Assembly (NCBI GenBank): GCA_934292725.1
Contig: CAKQXY010000001.1
Coordinates: forward strand, 1-64,000
Direction: 5' to 3'
DNA from: an uncultured Lachnospiraceae bacterium
GTDB taxonomy: Bacteria > Bacillota > Clostridia > Lachnospirales > Lachnospiraceae
DNA length: 64,000 nt
This document shows positions 9,393-17,799 of the stretch, piece by piece (position 1 is the first letter of the stretch; every line of letters begins with the position of its first letter). Under the pieces are notes generated by a model. The model saw only the letters and a list, made by a program, of their open reading frames with translations, had not been told where the DNA came from and did not search any database. Both the position numbers and the translations under genes were made by a program.

Positions 9393-10367
9393 ATGAAAAT
9401 TGTGGTATTAGACGGATATACAGAAAATCCTGGCGATTTAAGCTGGGATGGTTTTCGCCAGTTTGGAGAAGTAATTGTATACGACAGAACACCGAAAGAA
9501 CTGATCTTATCTCGTATGGATGGGGCAGAGGTTGTCTTTACTAATAAAGTTGTCATCACAAGAAAGATCATTGAGGAAAGTCCAGCACTTCGTTTTATAG
9601 GTACGCTGTCAACTGGCTATAATACAGTAGATTTAGAGGCAGCGGATGAGCGGCAAATACCGGTCAGCAATATTCCTTCATATAGTACGCAGGCAGTTGC
9701 ACAGCTTACAATGGCATTGCTGTTAGAGATATGTCATCATGTAGGGGCACATTCAGCTCAGGTGATGGCTGGAAAATGGAGCAGTTGTCCTGATTTTTGC
9801 TTTTGGAGTTATCCATCAATGGAGCTTGCTGGAAAGACAATGGGAATCATTGGATATGGAAATATTGGACAGGCAGTTTCACGTTTAGCAGTCGCATTTG
9901 GCATGAATGTGATTGCATATGGTCATCATGGAATCAAAGAAGAACTCCTGACAGAGAATGTACGTTCAGTAAGCCTTGAGGAATTATATAAAGAGTCAGA
10001 TGTAATTAGTCTGCATTGTCCATTAACTAAGGAAAACATGGCAATGATTAGAAAAGACAGTATAGCAAAAATGAAGGATGGTGTAATTTTGTTAAACACA
10101 GCAAGAGGACCGCTGATTTGTGAACAAGATTTAAAAGAAGCACTTGTTTCTGGTAAGGTTAGTTATGCGGCAATGGATGTTGTGGAGACGGAACCAATTC
10201 CAGAAGATAGTCCACTTTTAAGCGCACCGAATGTATTGATCACACCACATATTGCATGGGCGGCAAAAGAAACAAGACAGCGATTGATGGATATTGCTGT
10301 TGAAAATTTAAGCGCTTATGTGCAGGGAAAACCGATTCATGTAGTTAATTTAAAGTCAAAAGGATAA
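9393..10367 (+). CDS. D-2-hydroxyacid dehydrogenase (glycerate dehydrogenase / hydroxypyruvate reductase type)
   Basis: NAD-dependent reduction of a 2-keto acid, most likely hydroxypyruvate or glyoxylate; the substrate cannot be told from sequence. The 324 residues have the split catalytic domain and a central Rossmann fold with GYGNIGQAVSR. The family's catalytic residues are visible: Arg in NTARG, Glu in the VVETEP segment and His in TPHIAWA. The frame is open further upstream, but the ATG at 9393 follows AAAGGTGAG at a good distance and gives the normal family N-terminus. The ABC-F gene starts 5 bases after the stop, so the two are probably co-transcribed. Confidence 0.88.
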   Translation: MKIVVLDGYTENPGDLSWDGFRQFGEVIVYDRTPKELILSRMDGAEVVFTNKVVITRKIIEESPALRFIGTLSTGYNTVDLEAADERQIPVSNIPSYSTQAVAQLTMALLLEICHHVGAHSAQVMAGKWSSCPDFCFWSYPSMELAGKTMGIIGYGNIGQAVSRLAVAFGMNVIAYGHHGIKEELLTENVRSVSLEELYKESDVISLHCPLTKENMAMIRKDSIAKMKDGVILLNTARGPLICEQDLKEALVSGKVSYAAMDVVETEPIPEDSPLLSAPNVLITPHIAWAAKETRQRLMDIAVENLSAYVQGKPIHVVNLKSKG

Positions 10368-10372
10368 AGAAA

Positions 10373-12214
10373 ATGAATTTATTGTCTTTGGAACAAGCAC
10401 AAAAAAGTTATGGAGAAAAAGTACTGCTAAAGCAGGCTAATTTTTATCTGAATGAAGGCGAGAAGGTTGGAATAATTGGAATTAACGGAACAGGAAAATC
10501 AACACTTCTTCGTATATTGGCAGGAACAGAAGTGCCAGACGAGGGAAGCCGTACAGTGGCTAATCATGTTGTACTTCGTTTCCTAGAACAAAATCCGCAG
10601 ATGCCGGCAGATATGAGTGTTTTGGAGTATGTGCTGCAGGGAGAAAAGGAAGAAGATCGATGGATGCTTGAGCCAGATGCCAAGACATTGCTGATGACGT
10701 TTGAACTGAATGATTTTAATCAGCCATGTGGTCAGCTTTCAGGCGGACAAAAGAAACGCGCTGCGCTTGCTAAGACGCTTCTTCGCCCGGCAGATATTTT
10801 GATTTTGGATGAGCCAACAAATCATCTTGATACAAAGATGGCTGACTGGCTGGAAGATTATCTCAGGCGTTATCGCGGAGCCATGATTATGGTAACACAT
10901 GATCGATATTTTCTTGATCAGGTAACAAATCGTATCACAGAATTAGATCATGCAAGTTTATATTCATATGAGACAAATTATTCAGGCTATCTGCAAAAAA
11001 AGGCAGAACGAGAGCAAAATGAAGATTCTGCAGCAGCAAAACGGAAGAATTTGTTGCGAACTGAGCTGGAATGGTTAAATCGTGGTGCACGTGCGCGTTC
11101 TACAAAGCAGAAGGCTCATATTCAGCGAATTGAAAATTTGCAGGAGCAGCGTGGACCAGTTAGAGATCGTACTGTGCAGCTTGACAGTGTGGCAAGTCGT
11201 CTTGGAAAGACAACGCTTGAGGTGGAAGGCCTGGCAGGTGGCTATCCTGGACATGAGTGTTTTCATGATTTTTCCTATATTTTTCTAAAAGGAGACAGAA
11301 TTGGAATTGTAGGACCGAACGGTTGCGGAAAAACTACACTTATGAAGATTTTAGCAGGAACAATTATGCCGCTTAGAGGTACACGAACAGCAGGTGTGAC
11401 GCTTAAGATTGGTTATTATACACAGGAGATTGCATCAGATCCGTCAGCAGGAGTTGCCTATATGGATCCGAATAAGAAAGTGCTTGATTATATTCGTGAT
11501 ACAGCAGAATATGTTCGTACACCAGAGGGAAGCGTGTCTGCATCCGTTATGCTTGATAGATTTTTATTCCCGCCAGTCGTGCAGCAGCAGCTGATTAAAA
11601 GTCTTTCAGGAGGAGAAAAGAAGAGGCTTTATCTTCTTCGCGTCCTTATGGAAGAACCAAATTTTTTGATTTTGGATGAGCCGGCCAATGATCTTGATAT
11701 TCGCACGATGGAAGTTCTTGAAGATTATCTTGATCGTTTTGAAGGAATTGTGGTAACGGTATCGCATGATCGATATTTTTTGGATCGTTGTGTGCGTCGT
11801 ATGTTTGCTTTTGAAGAAAATCACACATTGCGCCAGTATGAAGGAGGCTATAGTGATTATGCAGCTGTAAAACAAGCTGAGGAGGAAGAAAAGCAAAGAG
11901 CAGAGCACGAAAAGGAAAAGAAAAAGCAGCAAAAGGCAGAAGAAGTAACGAAAAAACCGGCAAGAGAGCAGAAACTTCGTTTTAGTTACCTTGAACAGCG
12001 AGAATATAATACGATTGAAGAAGATATTCAAACGCTGGAGGAAACAATTGAACAGCTTGAAAAGGATATGGATGCTGCAGCGACTGATTTTGTGCGTCTT
12101 AGAGAGTTGTCAGAGAAAAAAGAACAAAGCGAAGTACTCCTTGAACAAAAGATGGAACGCTGGGTGTATTTAAGCGATTTGGCAGAGCGTATTGAGGCAC
12201 AAAAAAATAGTTAA
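10373..12214 (+). CDS. ABC-F family ATPase, Uup-like
   Basis: A soluble twin-ABC protein of 613 residues with no membrane segments, as in ABC-F translation factors that bind the ribosome rather than transport. ABC1 has Walker A GINGTGKST, signature LSGGQ and Walker B ILILDEPTNHLD. ABC2 has GPNGCGKTT, LSGGE and FLILDEPANDLD. A charged linker with an Arg/Lys-rich stretch lies between the domains. A Lys/Glu-rich coiled coil (about residues 505-613) forms the C-terminus, which in the Uup branch binds nucleic acid. The second cassette has Ala-Asn instead of Thr-Asn after DEP, a common variation. Its target (ribosome rescue, antibiotic protection or DNA) cannot be assigned from sequence. Confidence 0.9.
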   Translation: MNLLSLEQAQKSYGEKVLLKQANFYLNEGEKVGIIGINGTGKSTLLRILAGTEVPDEGSRTVANHVVLRFLEQNPQMPADMSVLEYVLQGEKEEDRWMLEPDAKTLLMTFELNDFNQPCGQLSGGQKKRAALAKTLLRPADILILDEPTNHLDTKMADWLEDYLRRYRGAMIMVTHDRYFLDQVTNRITELDHASLYSYETNYSGYLQKKAEREQNEDSAAAKRKNLLRTELEWLNRGARARSTKQKAHIQRIENLQEQRGPVRDRTVQLDSVASRLGKTTLEVEGLAGGYPGHECFHDFSYIFLKGDRIGIVGPNGCGKTTLMKILAGTIMPLRGTRTAGVTLKIGYYTQEIASDPSAGVAYMDPNKKVLDYIRDTAEYVRTPEGSVSASVMLDRFLFPPVVQQQLIKSLSGGEKKRLYLLRVLMEEPNFLILDEPANDLDIRTMEVLEDYLDRFEGIVVTVSHDRYFLDRCVRRMFAFEENHTLRQYEGGYSDYAAVKQAEEEEKQRAEHEKEKKKQQKAEEVTKKPAREQKLRFSYLEQREYNTIEEDIQTLEETIEQLEKDMDAAATDFVRLRELSEKKEQSEVLLEQKMERWVYLSDLAERIEAQKNS

Positions 12215-12240
12215 AATAAAATTAGAAAGGTGAGAGAATA

Positions 12241-12492
12241 ATGAATACAAAGAGTTTTCTAATTAAAGATACTACAAAAGAAGAACGTATTGCACTGATA
12301 AAAGAGTGGATCCCAGATGATGATGGCTGCAGTGATAATTGTGGAATAAGCCTGTGGGATATGTATGATGCTTACATTAAGGGAGAAAAGGAAATTTCAC
12401 AGATCAATATGGAATTTAGAGCAAGCTATTACACAGAGGGAGAGCTTGAAGAAAAAACACCTGGATGTGGTCAGGGATATACAAGGCGATAA
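12241..12492 (+). CDS. Small conserved protein of unknown function
   Basis: An 83-residue protein with a good ribosome binding site (GAAAGGTGAGAG). It contains a CSDNC pair of cysteines, a third Cys near the C-terminus and an ISQINMEFRASY segment. From memory, similar 60-90 residue proteins (DTTKEER start, paired Cys, INMEF) occur widely in Lachnospiraceae and have sometimes carried the label 'purine biosynthesis protein PurH'. Nothing here supports an enzymatic PurH role, and the real purH is at 29504. The paired Cys suggest metal binding or redox, which is inference. It is probably the last gene of the unit beginning at 9393, since a terminator follows. Confidence 0.75.
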   Translation: MNTKSFLIKDTTKEERIALIKEWIPDDDGCSDNCGISLWDMYDAYIKGEKEISQINMEFRASYYTEGELEEKTPGCGQGYTRR

Positions 12493-12506
12493 GTAGTACA
12501 AAAAAG

Positions 12507-12549
12507 CTGATGCAGAACAATGAAAAAGGTTGTCTGTATCAGTTTTTTT
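12507..12549 (+). terminator. Rho-independent terminator
   Basis: CTGATGCAG (12507-12515) pairs with CTGTATCAG (12534-12542, one G-U), with extra pairing inside, followed by seven T. It closes the unit at 9393-12492. Confidence 0.8.
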
Positions 12550-12550
12550 G

Positions 12551-12579
12551 TTGACAAATCATTGGAAATTTGCTATAAC
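12551..12579 (+). promoter_or_regulatory. Promoter for the recombinase-like / methyltransferase unit
   Basis: Consensus TTGACA (12551-12556), 17 bases and TATAAC (12574-12579). The predicted transcription start falls inside the 24-bp repeated element at 12581-12604. Confidence 0.78.
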
Positions 12580-12580
12580 A

Positions 12581-12604
12581 ATAACATAAAAGTAGCATAA
12601 CTTA
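12581..12604 (+). repeat. 24-bp shared element, copy 1
   Basis: An exact 24-base sequence (core AAAAGTAGCATAACTTA) that recurs in the same orientation at 14344-14367. Here it covers the predicted transcription start and lies 53 bases before the start codon. It could be an operator or a shared 5' leader element. Confidence 0.7.
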
Positions 12605-12657
12605 ATTAGAAAGAAATTTACTACCAAGTCAATATCAATAAATAAAGGAGGCAGCTT

Positions 12658-13683
12658 ATGGAGGAGAGTCAGACATCATCTAAAAAAAGGCGGAGAAATT
12701 CTGCGGAAAAGCTGTTGGCAAAACAAAAAGACTATACGTTCAGCAGTGAAGATTTGTTGACGCTTGATCATTGGGAACAAACATTAAAAAACCAGAGAAC
12801 GCGGTCAACATATATTGGTGCAATTTTGTTAGTATGTGATTATTACCGAAAACCGATTCATGAGATTACACCAGAAGAATGGGTCTTGTATGTAAACAGT
12901 GTAATGCCAGATCAAATTGTAAAGCGTGAGATTTCTGTTTCTACATCACGAATACGTTACTATGCAATTATTGGCTTTTTGGATTTTTACAGTATGAATT
13001 ATCCATCGTATGCAGAGACGTCAGATCAGTTTTTAAATCCAGCGCATGCACCAACACCAAAGGTGAACAAATATCCAACGGCTGTGCAGATGTCATCTAT
13101 TTTGCAGGCAATGAAGAAGGCAGATATTCAGGTGTATATTGCAGCACTTCTTGCTTATGAATGTGCGCTTGCACCGAGTGAGATTATTGAGCTTCAGACT
13201 AGCTCATTTATCAGAAATGGAGAGGATGGAACATGTATGCTGTCTGTTCCTGGTAAGGCAAAGCGTTTGATAGTCATACGAGAAGATTTGATGGAAGAGA
13301 TCGAGCACTTTTTTTCAATGGGCGGATATTATGGTGATGATTGGCTTTTACACAATAAATATGGCGGCCAGATGAGGGCGTCTGTTTTGCAGAGAGCATG
13401 CAGAAAGGCACAGCAGGAAGTAATTAATGCAGGTATCATATTAGAGCCATATTCACTTATTTCAATCCGAAGTGCGGCAATTCATCGCTTCCTAATGTCA
13501 GATGGTGCAAAGGGTACTAGTACGGCACAATATGCAGGAATCAGTGAGGCATATGCGCTTCAGATGCAAAGTGTCGGGTTGGCATCAGCTGTCCAGCTGC
13601 CGGGAACGAAGCGTGGCTACACTATTTCAGATCTGCTTGATTCCTCAAATGAAGAAAGCAGCAAGAAAACACAACAGAAATAA
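12658..13683 (+). CDS. Tyrosine recombinase-like protein with degenerate active site
   Basis: A 341-residue protein with the layout of phage-integrase (tyrosine recombinase) proteins: a basic N-terminus, a SAM-like core-binding domain (about 45-125) and a C-terminal catalytic-like domain (about 145-320). Box I reads ALAPSE where active enzymes have GLRxSE, so the first catalytic Arg is lost. The beta-hairpin Lys is kept in GKAKR. Box II reads SIRSAAIHRF instead of HxLRHT, so both His are lost and the Arg is kept. The LGH triad is replaced by YAG. It is therefore probably a DNA-binding protein without strand-exchange activity. The start follows a strong AAAGGAGG. The methyltransferase gene follows 16 bases after the stop. 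Confidence 0.7.
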   Translation: MEESQTSSKKRRRNSAEKLLAKQKDYTFSSEDLLTLDHWEQTLKNQRTRSTYIGAILLVCDYYRKPIHEITPEEWVLYVNSVMPDQIVKREISVSTSRIRYYAIIGFLDFYSMNYPSYAETSDQFLNPAHAPTPKVNKYPTAVQMSSILQAMKKADIQVYIAALLAYECALAPSEIIELQTSSFIRNGEDGTCMLSVPGKAKRLIVIREDLMEEIEHFFSMGGYYGDDWLLHNKYGGQMRASVLQRACRKAQQEVINAGIILEPYSLISIRSAAIHRFLMSDGAKGTSTAQYAGISEAYALQMQSVGLASAVQLPGTKRGYTISDLLDSSNEESSKKTQQK

Positions 13684-13699
13684 GAAAGGAATGCAGCGA

Positions 13700-14308
13700 A
13701 TGGGACAAAGTGAAGAGCAGTTGGAGAGTCAATGGGACAAAATGTTGAAAATTAAAACTACAGGGCGTGATGACAGTCACGCAGATGCCTTTTGTTATCC
13801 ATATGAGCCAACACCATATTGTGTATTAGAGCGATTGGCCAACAGCGGTTTGATTCAAAAAAAGCAGACAGTTTTAGATTATGGAACAGGAAAAGGAAGA
13901 GTGTGTTTTTTCCTTTCATATCAGACGCGTTGTCACTGTGTTGGTATTGAGTACGATGAGCGTATTTTTGCAGGAGCAGAACAAAACAGAGAAAATGCGG
14001 TTTCAGGCGCGCGTACACAATTTGTTCTTGCCAATGCAGAAAATTATGAAGTACCATCAGATGTGAGATTTTGTTATTTCTTTAATCCATTTTCAGTAGA
14101 AATCTTAAAGAGAGTAGTAGCGAGGATTCTTGAATCTTATTATGAGAATCCAAGAGCGATTCAGCTTATGTTTTATTATCCGTCAGATGAGTATGTAAGT
14201 TTTTTGATGACGCAAGATGAGCTTATGTTTTCTGATGAGATTGACTGCAGAGATTTGTTTGATGGAAATGACAGCAGAGAGAAGATTTTGGTGTTTGATG
14301 TAGGGTAA
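13700..14308 (+). CDS. Class I SAM-dependent methyltransferase-like protein
   Basis: A 202-residue protein with motif I VLDYGTGKGRVCFFL followed by an acidic strand end (VGIEYDE), the usual SAM-binding pattern, then NAENYEV and FFNPFS in the place of motifs II/IV. The substrate is unknown; the FFNPFS segment is not the NPPY or DPPY of N6-adenine methylases, so a small-molecule or protein substrate is as likely. The ATG at 13700 lies 9 bases after AGAAAGGA; an ATG at 13691 directly abuts it and is less likely. The frame is open upstream over the recombinase-like gene, but that part is a shadow. It is co-transcribed with the preceding gene. Confidence 0.7.
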   Translation: MGQSEEQLESQWDKMLKIKTTGRDDSHADAFCYPYEPTPYCVLERLANSGLIQKKQTVLDYGTGKGRVCFFLSYQTRCHCVGIEYDERIFAGAEQNRENAVSGARTQFVLANAENYEVPSDVRFCYFFNPFSVEILKRVVARILESYYENPRAIQLMFYYPSDEYVSFLMTQDELMFSDEIDCRDLFDGNDSREKILVFDVG

Positions 14309-14343
14309 TTCGAAAGGTTAAGTTTGTGTGGAATATTTAAATC

Positions 14344-14367
14344 ATAACATAAAAGTAGCATAACTTA
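14344..14367 (+). repeat. 24-bp shared element, copy 2
   Basis: Exact direct copy of 12581-12604, here 122 bases before the FliB-like start codon in an otherwise A/T-rich gap (14309-14489). No convincing -35/-10 pair was found around it. A polypyrimidine-rich stretch follows at 14376-14436. Confidence 0.7.
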
Positions 14368-14489
14368 TAAATAACAAAATTTTCCACCCAAAACTTCCCT
14401 TTCAAAATACACACATTTACCCACCAAATCACCACTAAAATTTGATCCCAAAATCCAATAAAAAAGAAAGAGAACTGAAAGAAAATTAT

Positions 14490-15701
14490 ATGACAATTAG
14501 AAAACCAGAATATTATGATGAATTTATTTGCACTGCCGATAAATGTCCATTCACCTGCTGCCGTGAGTGGAAAATTGAAGTGGATGACGAGACAAATGAA
14601 AAATGGAAGAAATTACAAGCACCAGAGAACGTATATCCAGTTCGAAAGAATATGAGCCAATACACACAAAAAAAGGACAATATGCGTGTGATTGCGTTAA
14701 ATAAAAAACATATATGTCCTTTCTTAAATGAACAAAAGCTGTGCCGTCTGGTATGTGCATTTGGCGATGACGTTTTATCAAAGACATGCCGTATTTTTCC
14801 AAGAGAAATTCATAAGTTTTTAGATCAGGAGGAATTTTTTCTTATGCCATCATGTCCAGCTGTTATTGACTTGATGAAAAAGTATCCAGATTGTAATTAT
14901 GTTGAAACGGATACTGAAAACATAGAAAAAAAGAAGAATCCTGAATTTACTAAATTTACGGAATTGAACTTTTTAAGAAATGTACGCAGCGTGTTTTCTG
15001 GTTGGATGCGAAGAAAAGAATATGATCCACAGGAAAATTTAAAACATATTTTCTTTGCTGCACTTGAGCTATGGCGTATTTGGCAGGAAAACAGTAATGA
15101 AGATTTTTTATTTTCAGATGATTTCAATGCGCAGATTAAAGAGAGTCTGAAAGAGTATAAAACGAAAAAACTTCAAAAAGAACTGGCCGATGCCATTTCA
15201 AAAATTCCTACTGATCAGGAATCAGCCATTTTTGAACAAAATGAATTGTTTTTAGATTTAACAGCTAATTATGAAAGAGAAGGCTTGTATAAGAGTGAGC
15301 TAAAGGATGTGCTTAACAAAGCAAGACTAATTGAGGAAGAAAACAGTACACTTTTTTTGGAACAGAAAAGAAAATTTAATGATCATTTTTCAAACTGGCA
15401 GGAATTATTTAGAAGCTTTCTGACAGCAGAAATTGAATCAGACTGTCTGCTTCCTGATGGAAATTTACAGGATTTTATTGTTCATCTGGAATGGATTGCA
15501 CTTGAATATACAGCGATCAAACAATTTCTATTTCTGGATTGGATGCAAAATGGTTCATTGACTTATGAAAAGATACGCGATACAATCACGTTAGTTTGTC
15601 GTATGACTGGATATGAGGAGGATGACATTTACGAATACATGCAGGATTGTTTTGATGATGTTGTGTGGGAATGGGGATATTTGTCATTTATTTTAACGTA
15701 A
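14490..15701 (+). CDS. fliB: FliB-type lysine-N-methylase family protein
   Basis: A 403-residue member of the flagellin lysine-N-methylase (FliB) family, which uses SAM to methylate surface lysines of flagellin. The hallmark N-terminal cysteine cluster is present: PEYYDEFIC, then CPFTCCREWKIEVD, and later CPFLN, CRLVCAFG and SKTCRIFPR, which probably hold a metal or Fe-S centre. No flagellar gene lies in the window, so flagellin as target is known for the family but not shown here. An in-frame TTG at 14442 exists; the ATG at 14490 gives the normal family N-terminus, although its ribosome binding site (GAAAG) is weak. It stands alone or with the next gene, 15 bases downstream. Confidence 0.8.
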   Translation: MTIRKPEYYDEFICTADKCPFTCCREWKIEVDDETNEKWKKLQAPENVYPVRKNMSQYTQKKDNMRVIALNKKHICPFLNEQKLCRLVCAFGDDVLSKTCRIFPREIHKFLDQEEFFLMPSCPAVIDLMKKYPDCNYVETDTENIEKKKNPEFTKFTELNFLRNVRSVFSGWMRRKEYDPQENLKHIFFAALELWRIWQENSNEDFLFSDDFNAQIKESLKEYKTKKLQKELADAISKIPTDQESAIFEQNELFLDLTANYEREGLYKSELKDVLNKARLIEEENSTLFLEQKRKFNDHFSNWQELFRSFLTAEIESDCLLPDGNLQDFIVHLEWIALEYTAIKQFLFLDWMQNGSLTYEKIRDTITLVCRMTGYEEDDIYEYMQDCFDDVVWEWGYLSFILT

Positions 15702-15716
15702 GAGAGGAATGATATA

Positions 15717-16205
15717 ATGAGGTTATTATTTCGACAAAGATTTTTTTCTTGGCTTGACAGCTATGATATTTATAATGAGAACGAAGAGACTGTATACACA
15801 GTAAAAGGTCAGCTCTCAATTGGACATTGTCTGACGATTTATGATGCAAATAATAATCGCATAGGATCGGTGCAGGAAAAGTTTTTAACATTTCTTCCTA
15901 AATTTGAAATCTACGAATATGATATGCAAAATAATTGTCGCTATATTGGCCAAATCAGCAAGGAATTTACTTTTTTTAAGCCGAGATATAATATTGATTT
16001 CAATGGCTGGCAGATTGAGGGAAGCTGGACTGAGTGGGATTATTCTATCTTAGATTCAAACGGACGAAATATTGCGCAAATCTCAAAGGAACTGTTTCAT
16101 ATGACAGATACTTATGTATTAGATATTGCACGTCCATCAGATGCATTGCATGTATTAATGTTTGTTTTGGCTATGGATGCAGAAAAATGTTCTAGAAATA
16201 ATTAA
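15717..16205 (+). CDS. LURP-one-related (YxjI-like) protein
   Basis: A 162-residue protein with the features of the LOR/YxjI family, a Tubby-like beta-barrel of unknown biochemical role: an MRLLFRQRFFSW start, repeated short strands (YDIYNENEETVYTVKG, IGSVQEK, FEIY), GWQIEGSW and a C-terminal hydrophobic helix (ALHVLMFVLAMDA). Tubby-like folds often bind lipids, which is inference here. It follows the FliB-like gene by 15 bases with GAGAGGAATG as ribosome binding site, so it probably shares its transcript. Confidence 0.75.
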   Translation: MRLLFRQRFFSWLDSYDIYNENEETVYTVKGQLSIGHCLTIYDANNNRIGSVQEKFLTFLPKFEIYEYDMQNNCRYIGQISKEFTFFKPRYNIDFNGWQIEGSWTEWDYSILDSNGRNIAQISKELFHMTDTYVLDIARPSDALHVLMFVLAMDAEKCSRNN

Positions 16206-16208
16206 AAT

Positions 16209-16255
16209 AAAGACCTTCCAGCTGTTCGTTGAAAAATGAGCAGTGGAAGGTCTTT
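16209..16255. terminator. Bidirectional terminator between convergent genes
   Basis: A 12-bp stem (AAAGACCTTCCA with TGGAAGGTCTTT) flanked by A on the left and T on the right serves the plus-strand unit ending at 16205 and the minus-strand MATE gene ending at 16260. Confidence 0.85.
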
Positions 16256-16259
16256 ATTA

Positions 16260-17624
16260 TTATAAATGCGATTCAGTTTTACCTGTCAGCGTATGGCGAT
16301 AAACATGGAAGAAATATATATTCTCCGCAATTGCAGTAATTCCCCAAGAGAATACATATAGGATATAGAGCGACTGGATGGTATGGAAATAGGCGAATAT
16401 CGTATATATCCAGATGATACGAAATACGCATGAACCCATAACAACAACAAAAGTAGGAACAGCTGTCTTTCCAAGACCTCTTGAGGCAGCAATGGAAGCA
16501 TCCATAAAAGCCGAGGCACTATAAGAAAGCGCCATAATGGAAAGTCTTGTAATACCAGCTTCCACAACAGCCTTATCACTTGTAAACAGATAAAGAAACG
16601 GATATCTTGCAAGATAAAGGCCTACACCAAGTACTAAGCTTGTAATAAAAGAATAAAACAAACATATCAAATAGGTTTGCAGAATACGTTTCTTTTTCTG
16701 TGCACCAAAATTTTGGGCAATAAAACTGGAACAGGCTGTATAAAAAGCAGCCATCATATCATATACAAGAGGATCGGCATTTGCAGCGGCAGAGTTTCCT
16801 TCTACAAGAACATGGTCAAAAGAATTGACACTGCTTTGCACAAACAAATTGGCAAAGGCAAATAGTGAGTACTGGAAAGCAGAAGGAATTCCAATTTGTA
16901 AAATACCGGCTGCTTTTCTTCTGTCAAAGCGAATTTCTGATAAGCGCAGACAATATTTTTCCTTTCCTGTCAACAGCGCTCGCAAGATTAAAAATGCAGA
17001 GATGAACTGCGAAATCATACTTGCAAGTGCAACACCAGCAACACCAAGGTGACATACAATAACAAAGAATAAATTTAAAATGACATTTACAACACCAGCG
17101 AAAGCAAGATAATATAGCGGCCGTTTCGTATCTCCGGCAGCGCTAAGCACCGCATTACCAAAGTTGTATAATCCAAGTGCAGGCATACCAAGCAGATAGA
17201 TGCGAAGGTACAAAACAGCTCCATCAATAAGTTCATCCTTTGTGTTCATCAAAGCAAGAATGTTGTGAGAAAAAAGAATGCCAAACACAGTTATTAAAAT
17301 ACCACCTGCAAGACAGATGATTACTGCAGTATGTACAGTGCGCTTTAAACCTTCATCATCCTTTGATCCAATGTGAAGTGCAGTTAGTGCATTTACACCG
17401 CTGGCAAGGCCAAGCAAAATTCCAGTAAATAACGTGACAAGAATGCTGGTGGAACCAACAGCTCCGAGTGCAATCGCTCCTGCAAATTTTCCTACTACTG
17501 CCACGTCTGACATGTTAAACAATACCTGCAGGATGTTTGTGAACATCAGCGGAACGCTGTAAATAAAGATTTTTTTCCAAAGGGATCCGCTGCATAGATC
17601 CATTTCATGTGATTTGCTGCTCAT
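16260..17624 (-). CDS. MATE family efflux transporter
   Basis: A 454-residue integral membrane protein with about twelve hydrophobic segments in two similar halves, typical of Na+- or H+-coupled MATE exporters. The N-terminus (GSLWKKIFIYSVPLMFTNILQVLF) and FNMSDVAVVGKFAG match the family's first two helices. The substrate is not predictable. The start is ATG at 17624, with AAAAGGAG about 12 bases upstream on the minus strand; a second in-frame ATG lies six codons in. It runs alone, convergent with the gene to the left and divergent from pyrC. Confidence 0.92.
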   Translation of the reverse strand: MSSKSHEMDLCSGSLWKKIFIYSVPLMFTNILQVLFNMSDVAVVGKFAGAIALGAVGSTSILVTLFTGILLGLASGVNALTALHIGSKDDEGLKRTVHTAVIICLAGGILITVFGILFSHNILALMNTKDELIDGAVLYLRIYLLGMPALGLYNFGNAVLSAAGDTKRPLYYLAFAGVVNVILNLFFVIVCHLGVAGVALASMISQFISAFLILRALLTGKEKYCLRLSEIRFDRRKAAGILQIGIPSAFQYSLFAFANLFVQSSVNSFDHVLVEGNSAAANADPLVYDMMAAFYTACSSFIAQNFGAQKKKRILQTYLICLFYSFITSLVLGVGLYLARYPFLYLFTSDKAVVEAGITRLSIMALSYSASAFMDASIAASRGLGKTAVPTFVVVMGSCVFRIIWIYTIFAYFHTIQSLYILYVFSWGITAIAENIYFFHVYRHTLTGKTESHL

Positions 17625-17728
17625 AAAAAATAATGACTCCTTTTCGTAGATGCTCTCACTATCATAACGCTAAAATAAAAAAAAGCAAGTGAAAAAACAA
17701 CAATATAATAATCGAAGCAAAATATCTC

Positions 17729-17757
17729 TTGTGCAACGCCTGTATTTATGTTATGAT
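17729..17757 (+). promoter_or_regulatory. Promoter of the pyr operon
   Basis: TTGTGC (17729-17734), 17 bases and TATGAT (17752-17757), 42 bases before the pyrC start. The leader is too short for a classical PyrR attenuator and no hairpin is seen in it. Confidence 0.6.
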
Positions 17758-17799
17758 ATTTTAGATAAAAACGAAAAAAGTTGAAATGGAGGAGAAGCA

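Noticed and set aside
11606..12031. Long minus-strand frames inside the ABC-F gene
   Set aside because: They are the complement of the Lys/Glu-rich coiled-coil part of a clear ABC-F protein; Phe/Leu-rich composition is what that complement gives.
12581..14367. The two 24-bp repeats as attachment sites of an active integrative element
   Set aside because: The recombinase-like protein between them lacks catalytic residues and there is no tRNA end or other mobility gene; a shared regulatory element is equally likely.
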